Shown: piece by piece, positions 7,609 to 14,111 of the stretch | Numbering within the stretch: the stretch's first letter is position 1 | Layout of the letters: each line of letters begins with the position of its first letter | Assembly: GCF_000611645.1 (NCBI RefSeq) | Contig: NW_014012180.1 | Location: 1 to 14,111 of the forward strand | Direction: 5' to 3' | From: Monoraphidium neglectum | Taxonomy: Eukaryota > Chlorophyta > Chlorophyceae > Sphaeropleales > Selenastraceae | Length of the DNA: 14,111 bases | The notes under the pieces: generated by a model | The model's database searches: none | Seen by the model: the letters and a program-made list of their open reading frames with translations, nothing else | What the model was told of the DNA's origin: nothing | Position numbers and translations under genes: made by a program

Positions 7609-9685
7609 TCAGCGGCGACCCGCGGCAGCTGCATGCCGCACGTGCGGCGACTGGCCCGCCAGCCGCGACACGGCTTGCACGATCCGCGCCATCGCGGCCA
7701 CAGGCGTCTGCCTGGCAGCAGCCGCGTTGGCGACCTTAGCAGCTGGCGCGGGAACGGGCGCGGGTGCTGACGGCGCAGGGGCCGGCGCAGCAGTGGGCGC
7801 AGCAGCAGGCGCCGCCAACTTGTCCGCCGATGGGGGCTCCGCCATTTCAAGCGCGAGCGTCGTCAGCGGCGACGGCGAGATACCCAGCGGCACGACGGGC
7901 GCGAGCACCGGCGCCGGCCCCGAGGCGTCCGCCGCCGCCGCGCCGCCAGCTGGCTCGTAGCCGCTGCACTTCGGCATCGCCCATGCAAACCCGATCTGGA
8001 TGATGTAGCGCTTGGTGTACCCGCCCATCTCCGGGGGCAGCTGCTTGCCCTCAAAGCCGCGGAAGGCCGCCAGGTAAGCGCCCTCCCTGGGCGCGTCCAG
8101 GACGACGTCTGTCGCGTTGGGCTCCCCTGGGTAGCCCCACTCGTACTTGTTGCCCAGGGACGTCGTGAACGCCATCCACCGCATGACGCTGTCGTGCTGC
8201 AGCTCCACACGCGTGATATCCTGCATGGGGGGGGGGGTGAGAGGACCGCATGCGTCGCAGGCGCTGCCTTTGTCGCGGTGTGCATGCGGCCGCGCGGGCG
8301 TTGCCTCCGCCATAGGCTCGGCCTCTCACATCTGCCATGGCAGTCGCACGGCCTGCGGCATCCCAGGCGCTCAGCGCGCTCTGGACCTGCAGCGCACGGC
8401 GACCCAGCACGCGATCCCGCCCTGTCCGCCCCTCCCTCGCACCTCCCCAGGCTCCAGTGTGAAGTTGAAGGGCTTGTGGGGCCTCCTGGCGCCAAAAAGC
8501 AGGTCTTGGTCGTTGGTGCCATTGGTGCCGTACACCGGCTGGATGCCCTTGAACTCGCCCCCGGGATGCTGCAAGTGTGTGGTGGGTGGTGGTGGCGGGG
8601 TCTTGTTGGTTGATGAAACAGGGGTTGGTTTGAACGGATTCGCTCGGTGCGTGATGGTGCAGATTGGTTTCGCGTCACGGCCGCCTCCAGCTGTCCGGGC
8701 TGGTGCCTCCGCCAGCGACGTTGTGGCCCGCTGCAAATCCTGGGCGGCCCAGCCCTTCCGCGGCGGCTGCTGACGCAACATATCGTCCCTAAACCATCCC
8801 TGCGCCAGTGGTGCCCACCCAGCCGATGTAGGGGTCGTGCCAGGGGACAGAGTAGTACATGCTCATCGCCGTGATGGGGCCATACTGCATGAACGCCCAA
8901 GTGTCGTCGTGCCTGACAGCGTTTCAGCCGCGACGGCAAGAGGGAGGGATGTTGTGAGGCGTGGTGCCAAGTGGCTCTTGGGAGTGCTAGACTGCGATGG
9001 CGGCTGCAGCGCGGGTCGTTTCAAGGCCACGCGGGGCCGCAGGGTGCGCCCTGGTGGGCAGGCAGCCTGGGGAGCTCACACTTAGGGGCACAGGGACCGT
9101 CGGCGCGACGCCGCGACCCCCTCACCATGCAGAGTCCGAGATGTTGGGCGTGCCATACAAATCAGTGTAGGCAATCACAGGGTCGCCCAGGGCAGGCGCT
9201 GCGCTCGAGGTGTGTGGGGATGGGGACGTGCAGCGCGCAGCAGCAGGTGTGGTGCGCACGCTGCCGATGCCGTCGTCCCCATCCTCGCTCTAAGCAGCTA
9301 GCAGCACAAATCACGCTGCTGCTGCTTTCAAATAGCTCAAGTGTGCGGGGCACATCAAGTTGGGGTCAACCCTGCACCATGAGGCGGCCCGCATCGGCGG
9401 TTGAGTTGCCTGCTGTGGCGCCGCTGCCCAAATCGCTGCAGAACGTGCTACCAGCGACTGAAACGAAGAGCTCTGCTACTTTACATGCAGTATGATTGCC
9501 ATGGGACCCCATACGCATCCGCTGCAGGCAGTCACAATCTGGCGGGCACGCAGATCAGCCATACCTGCGCATATGAGCCGCCAGCCCTGGTAGTCTCTGC
9601 CTGCAACAGTCCTCCCGCATGCCAACACCAGTGCAAGCCACACCAGTGCCCACGGCCCCAGCTGATGCCTGCTGTTCGAGCCCAT
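7609..9685 (-). CDS. Secreted jacalin-like lectin with Ala/Pro-rich tail (341 aa)
   Basis: Five exons on the minus strand: 9685-9565, 9198-9126, 8912-8819, 8568-8443 and 8220-7609 (TGA). The four GT-AG introns (366, 213, 250, 222 nt) have phases 1, 2, 0, 0 that all match; the joined CDS is 1026 nt. The ATG at 9685 has A at -3 and G at +4. Residues 1-29 form a signal peptide (WALVWLALVLACGRTVAG). Residues about 66-218 fit one jacalin-like beta-prism domain: YGPITAMSMYYS, then GIQPVYG, FTLEPGEDITRVEL, WMAFTTSLGNKYEWG, APREGAYLAAFRGFEG and YIIQIGFAWA, in the order typical of that fold. Four N-glycosylation sequons (N59, N112, N131, N173) agree with secretion. Residues 229-341 are Ala/Pro-rich with AP dipeptides, like hydroxyproline-rich algal wall proteins. 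Probable role: carbohydrate binding at the cell surface or wall; the ligand is unknown. No transmembrane segment follows the signal peptide. The domain call rests on pattern reading, not a search. Confidence 0.72.
8221..8238 (-). other. C11 polypyrimidine tract at a 3' splice site
   Basis: Eleven G on the plus strand (8227-8237) are eleven C on the sense strand, placed just before atgcag|gat, the acceptor of the last lectin exon. It acts as a polypyrimidine tract and is a slippage-prone homopolymer. Confidence 0.6.
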
Positions 9686-9931
9686 GATGCCCAAGCGATG
9701 TATTATGTACGCTCAGACAATTATTGTGGGGCCCAGCGATGCTGGTCACCAGCCACTGGCCGAGAAATTGCTAGGGCACGGTCAAAAGGATCGCGTCACA
9801 CCCGCCTTTGGGTGCACCCGAGAGCTGCTGACCTGCTTCTCGCAGTCCCCATGGGCGCCACCCAGTGTCCTATACCACCCTCCTTGCGACGCCTGCTGAG
9901 AAGACGGTGATAAATAAGGCTTTGATGCAAA
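9686..9931. other. Intergenic spacer: promoter/5' UTR of the lectin gene
   Basis: About 250 nt separate the lectin ATG (9685) from the poly(A) signal of the upstream phosphatase gene (9932-9936). An AT-rich patch on the minus strand (acataatacat, near 9699-9709) lies too close to the ATG to be a sure TATA box. Nothing else is distinct. Confidence 0.35.
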
Positions 9932-9936
9932 TTACA
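9932..9936 (-). terminator. TGTAA poly(A) signal of the phosphatase gene
   Basis: TTACA on the plus strand reads TGTAA on the minus strand, 373 nt beyond the stop codon of the phosphatase gene at 10310-10312. It is the nearest such motif found downstream on that strand. Confidence 0.45.
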
Positions 9937-10309
9937 GCATGAGCAAACACTACTCACAGGACCGCCTGTGCCATTATGTACAAATTGCACTGGCAGACGA
10001 AGGGACGTCCTTGCTCTGGTCTGTCGTCACTGGAAGAGGGCGCACTGATTGTCACCTTGGTCCACTTTGGCCAGGTCGACATCGCAAAGACATCGCAAAC
10101 CGTGCAAGTAGCGCACATGTAGCAGGCTCATCAGGCCACAAGTGCAGCTGCAATGCGCAAGCGGCCCTGCTTGACTTGAAGCAGGGCCCAAAGTCAATCA
10201 AAGCTGGCACAGGAAGCAACCCCTGCTGCACATCCCCCTTTCAAGAAGACCTTGAAAATCCTAACAGCCAACCCCACCAATAAAGCTGTAATTGTAAACG
10301 CCTGCGCTC

Positions 10310-13300
10310 TCACTTGCCCTCACTCCGTGGTGCCCCCGCAGCCGCCTTCGCCCCTTCCACTGCCGCCCTCACCCTCTCTTGCCCCCCGGCCTCGCCTGTG
10401 TCCCCTCCATCCCCGCTGCCTGCCACGCCTGCGCCTGCGCGTGGCGCGTGCCGCCAGCCTGCGGCGCGCTGCTGCTTGAATGCCTCGAGGGCCTCCTGAG
10501 TCATCAGGTTGACCCGGATCGCGTCGATTTCGGCAGGGGTAAGGCCGCAGCTCTCCAGGTATGAGTCAGCGCCCTGCCAGTCGCCAAGAAGTCAAGAGAG
10601 ATTTGCACCAGCAGGTGGAATGGGAATGTGTTCAGGGCCGGCCGGTCGACAAGCCTGGACCCTCGAGGCCGGGCTGCAGCCAGCACGCTAACACCTGGGC
10701 TGTGCCGCGACAAGTGTCCAAGCCAGTTCCAGTCAAAAGGGCTGCCAGTTCAGCGGGGCGCCGGGCAGCAGCGCGCTGGTGGCCCCGGTTGGGGGAGCCC
10801 TCTCACCAGGGGGTACCGCTCCTCGAGGTACAGCAGCAGGGCGCGCATGGTCTCCTGATTGAATGTGCCAGGGGAGGGGGATGAGCAACATGCGGGGAGG
10901 GGAGGGAGTGTCGACGAACGAAGCAGGGTGATGAAGCGAGGTATTCACTGTTGAGATTGTTCAAGGGGGGATGCTTTGCTCCCCCCTCACGGCAGCATTG
11001 CGTACGTGGCAACCAGTTCAGCCTCGGGTGGGCATACAAGGGCAGGACAAATGCTTTTGGGGATGAAAGCTGCCCCGGTCTTCAGAGGCGGGCAGGAAAA
11101 AAAGCACATACGCCACCATGCTCCTTTTTGGAACAGAATTTTGAAATCGACTGAGACCTTTGAGGCACGCAATCGCACACCCACCAGCGTATGTGCCCAC
11201 GTGCCCGCCCACATACAATGTACGCACACGCGCGCGCATGCCACGCACCTGCGTTGAAGCGATTATGACGTCACTCAGGGGGATGGGTGCGCCCGTGGCC
11301 CACAGGGCGGGCGGCAGGCCCAGGGACTCCCGGTAGGCGCGCAGCTGCTTCTCACTCTGCGGGGGTTTGGGAGATTGGAGGAGCACTGGAAATTAACACA
11401 GGTAAGTGGCATGCAGCGGTTCAGGTTTCTTCAATCTCAGCGCTGCGCCTCCCCCATCAGTGCGCCCGCCATGCTTGCCCCACCAATCCGGACCAAACGC
11501 ATGGAGGCAAAGGTTCCGTCAAGCACAATCAAGAAGCTTCATTTGCAGGGCTTCAACCCCCCCCCTTGACAATTACGTCATCCCAAGGGCACCCAAGCAC
11601 CTCTATGTAGTCATCGACAATGACCTCCTGAGGCACACCGCACGCCGCCAGCAGCAGCATGATCACCACCCCCGTCCTGTCCTTGCCGTGCGCGCAGTGC
11701 ACCAGCGCCGGCAGCGTTCCGTTGCGCGCAAAAACGCGCAGCACGCCTGGGGGGTGGGGGCAGGGGGGGGAGGGAACATACATCGGTGGGTCATCAGTTC
11801 ACCGGGTTGATGACAGGGGTCGTACCTGGTTGCGCCGAGTGAGGGTGTAATGTTGGTGGCCGAACGACCGGCCGCGTGCGTGCATACCCTCAGGTGGTGC
11901 GAACATGGGGTGCGTGTGGGTGGCTGGTATTGTACAGCGGCCCACAGATAGTGGAAGCCGCGCAAGTGGTGGCCTGCGCCGCTGGCCCAACCTCCGCCGA
12001 CACAGCACCCCTATGCTGGGCAAACACCCACAGCAGCATTTCGCAACATTCACATATCTGCATATTTTTGGCTGAATCCATTCTGCGATAATCCAGCGAT
12101 GCGATGCGGCACAGAGCATCAGCTGGGCTGCCGTCAGCCTTTGCCTGTAATGCAAGCAATACACATGTGCTGCTGTATGAAACAGGGCAGCTCTGGTGAG
12201 TCAAAGCGGCCGTGCGCACCCGCGATGCTGGTCTTGGAGTGCTCCAGGATGATGGTGTAGTAACGCGTGAAGCCCAGCAGCTGGGGGGTGCATGGGGCAA
12301 TTTTGGGAGGAGGGGGACAGGTGAGGCGCTGCAAGGCAAACACAGGCATGGAGGGGGGTTGGGCAGCTTGCTGAAGGGAGCAAGGGATGGTTGACCAGGT
12401 TGACTGGCTGCTGTTCCTTAATGAGCCTGTGCATGTAGAGATGTATGGTATTGACATGGGTCGATACTCTCGACCGAGCAATTAGAGGAAGTGAACGCAA
12501 ACGCCAAGCTCTCGTTGCCACTCCGCACACCTACCAAACAAGCCAGCATTTTTGACACACGCACGCACGGGCACATGCAGATACACTCAATAGTCAACAT
12601 ACACCGCATGTTGCGCGCCAGGCGGGTCAGCAACAGCTGCGCCGCAGTTTCAAGGTGCTTGATAAGGCACGTAGCTGGTCGGCCCAGCTGTTCGCACCTG
12701 GTTGTCAGCAAAGGCCTCGACAAAGGGCTTCCGAGGGTCCTTCAGTGTCACCAGGTTACCCAGTGACGCCAACCACACCCGCCTGCAAGGATGCAGTAGG
12801 CAGGAACGGGCAGAAATGGGAGGGGGGACGGCAAGCTCAAACTAATGAATGCTGTGCTGGGGTGGGGCCCAACTGCCAGTCCAGCAAATCGAACGTCGCT
12901 GCAAACTCCACCGCGGCGAACAACTCGGTTTTCAGATATGAGATCGCCGATGCCCCCTTGGTCGCCCTTCAACAAGCACCCACCCACCTACCCGCCCTGC
13001 CACCCCATCACCCAATCACCCAATCATCGAATCACCCACCAAACCACCCAATCCCCCCACCCCGAATTTCCCACTGAACTCCCCACCCAATGTCCCACCC
13101 ACGCACTTGGGCATCCTGAGCATCTGCAGCCCAAACTCCTTGGCGGGAATCAGGTTGAAGTTCAACGTGTCCAGCATACCGCCCCCCGCAGCCGCCGCCG
13201 CCGCGGCCGCCGCCTCGGGCCCGCCCAGCCCCATCAGCGCGGCGCCCCGCTCCCGGTCCCCGCTGCTTGGGCCATCGCTCTCGCTGTCATCATCCAAGCT

Positions 13301-13651
13301 GCTCATACTGGCAAGCGCGTCACCGCCGCCGCCGCCGCCGCGCGCCGCCACCTTGGCCGGCCCCCCGGCCCGGATGTCCGCGGTCACAGTGTCTGTGCCC
13401 TGATCCGTGATCTGGGCCTCATCCTCGGACCCCTGCGATCTGAAGCTCGCGGCCGAGGTTTCGCGGCGCAGGGTGACCAGGCCGGCCTCGAACTCCTCGC
13501 CACCCGTGGATGCGTCGGGGCGCGCGGCGCCGTCGCCGCCGCCGCCGCCGTCGCTGCTGCGCAGGCGGTCTAGGTGGTCTGCGCCGAACAGCGGCGGCGG
13601 CTCCTCGCCGCCGAGCGGGCCGGTGGGGGCGGCGCCGCGGTGCTTCTTCGA
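10310..13651 (-). CDS. Tyrosine/lipid phosphatase-type protein (HCxxGKDRTG P-loop), 5' end unresolved
   Basis: Seven exons on the minus strand: about 13651-13107, 12782-12698, 12280-12220, 11746-11601, 11356-11249, 10854-10807 and 10573-10310. Introns of 324, 417, 473, 244, 394 and 233 nt are GT-AG with matching phases 2, 0, 1, 0, 0, 0. Exon 4 carries LVHCAHGKDRTGVV: catalytic Cys at codon 11696-11694, Arg at 11678-11676, the CX5R loop of cysteine phosphatases. GKDRTG, the preceding YYTIILEHSK, the following VPQEVIVDDY, and the tail ETMRALLLYLEERY...SYLESCGLTPAEIDAIRVNL match the eukaryotic/bacterial Y_phosphatase3 (LipA/MptpB-like) family, which acts on phosphotyrosine or phosphoinositides. 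Before the core, LNFNLIPAKEFGLQMLRMPK follows a long Gly/Ala/Asp-rich disordered stretch. The family's usual N-terminal DLR region is not seen. The frame is open to 13879 without an ATG before 13306, so 5' exons probably lie further right; starting at 13306 would give 303 residues. Acceptors at 13652-13653 (ctgcag) or 13677-13678 (aag) are candidates. Confidence 0.72.
11216..11243. repeat. CA/CG alternating tract in a phosphatase intron
   Basis: The run of alternating pyrimidine and purine (cacacgcgcgcgcatgcc, about 11225-11242) lies just inside the intron after the exon 11356-11249. Such tracts can adopt Z-DNA; here it is only a compositional feature. Confidence 0.6.
12964..13104 (-). repeat. 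Degenerate CACCCAATC minisatellite, G-rich on the sense strand
   Basis: The plus strand shows repeated cacccaatc / acccacc units. On the transcribed minus strand these are many GGG runs (gattgggtgattggg and similar), all inside the 324-nt intron between the first two phosphatase exons. Confidence 0.7.
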
Positions 13652-13679
13652 CTGCAGGCGGCGCTCGTTGCGGCCCCTT

Positions 13680-14111
13680 GGGGGTGCGGATGCAATGGCG
13701 GGGTGCAGCGGGGCGGCCGGGTGCGGCGGGGTGGTGGTGTCAGTGGTGTTGGCGCCCGCCCGGCTGAGCAGAGACCGTGAAACTGCACCAGTACCGTTAC
13801 GGTGGGACAGTGCGGCTGGCGGAGGAGCAGGTGGACCTGGACGCGTGCACGCCACCAATTCAGAGCGACAACGCCAGGCTTACGGTGACCTTGGCTTGCC
13901 ACGCCTGCACACGCACCGCACTGTCGAACCCCCCGCCCCCTACCCGGAATTAAAGTCAGATCCGCCCCAACACACCGCACAGAACCCCACAAGAACCCAA
14001 TCTTTGTTGACTGTGCTGGCCGCGGTTCGCGCGGGCGATGATGACATCAGCTCTCTGCCCAACGCCGTCTCTGTGTGGTGCGGTCAGCCCGTGAAGAGCA
14101 GCCCCTGGACC
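13680..14111. other. Right-edge region upstream of the known phosphatase exons
   Basis: No firm exon was found. On the minus strand the phosphatase frame stays open to 13879 with Pro/Ala/Thr-rich text, then meets a TAA. Nearer the edge, one minus-strand frame reads about 50 codons without a stop (14109 down to about 13960), including LTAPHRDGV and RADVIIARANRG; it may be part of an upstream exon but no clear donor was found. Confidence 0.3.

Noticed and set aside
7060..7770. Plus-strand open frame of about 237 codons
   Set aside because: It runs antisense through the lectin C-terminal exon and 3' UTR, its second half is the Arg/Pro-rich mirror of the Ala/Pro tail, and it shows no domain or good start context.
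7863..8939. Minus-strand open frame of 358 codons over the lectin gene
   Set aside because: It is an alternative frame reading through lectin introns and exons; the spliced frame carries the signal peptide, the jacalin pattern and the sequons.
9939..10283. Plus-strand open frame of 114 codons followed at once by two TGTAA motifs (10287-10291, 10293-10297)
   Set aside because: It lies antisense in the 3' UTR of the phosphatase gene, its protein has no recognisable pattern, and the motifs are only a few bases after the stop, closer than usual. Stranded RNA-seq could reopen it.
12964..13080. Telomere-like repeat
   Set aside because: The CACCCAATC units differ from the plant CCCTAAA and Chlamydomonas CCCTAAAA repeats, are degenerate, and lie inside an intron.

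Overview
The window looks like nuclear DNA from a green alga (Chlorophyta, probably Chlorophyceae related to Chlamydomonas, Volvox or Monoraphidium); the species cannot be named. The signs are GC-rich coding sequence broken by short GT-AG introns (about 96 to 530 nt, donors mostly GTGAG, GTGCG or GTGGG, acceptors mostly YGCAG), TGTAA polyadenylation signals (the usual green-algal signal) downstream of stop codons, and coding runs of Gln, Pro, Ala and Gly made from CAG, CCG and GCG repeats. No bacterial operon, rRNA, tRNA, transposon or CRISPR array was seen.

Layout. Plus strand, left edge: the 3' part of a TraB-domain-like gene (20-1010, two exons). All other genes lie on the minus strand, head to tail. 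From left to right they are: a 303-residue protein of no recognised family with Pro and Gln tracts (2041-3602, three exons); a helical-repeat (armadillo-like) protein (4037-6594, four firm exons plus one tentative upstream exon at 6691-6789); a secreted jacalin-like lectin with an Ala/Pro-rich tail (7609-9685, five exons, 341 residues, complete); and a tyrosine/lipid-phosphatase-type enzyme with the P-loop HCAHGKDRTG (10310 to about 13651, seven exons, 5' end unresolved and probably outside the window).

The exon models were built by reading both strands, finding GT-AG junctions that conserve reading phase, and checking that the joined protein reads sensibly. The lectin model has four junctions that all keep phase and gives exactly 342 codons. 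The phosphatase has six such junctions and the helical-repeat gene three. The leftmost two genes are convergent and their candidate poly(A) signals are only about 70 nt apart. The other genes are separated by roughly 180-600 nt of 3' UTR plus promoter sequence. The genes share no obvious pathway; this looks like an ordinary gene-dense algal nuclear region, not a dedicated system.
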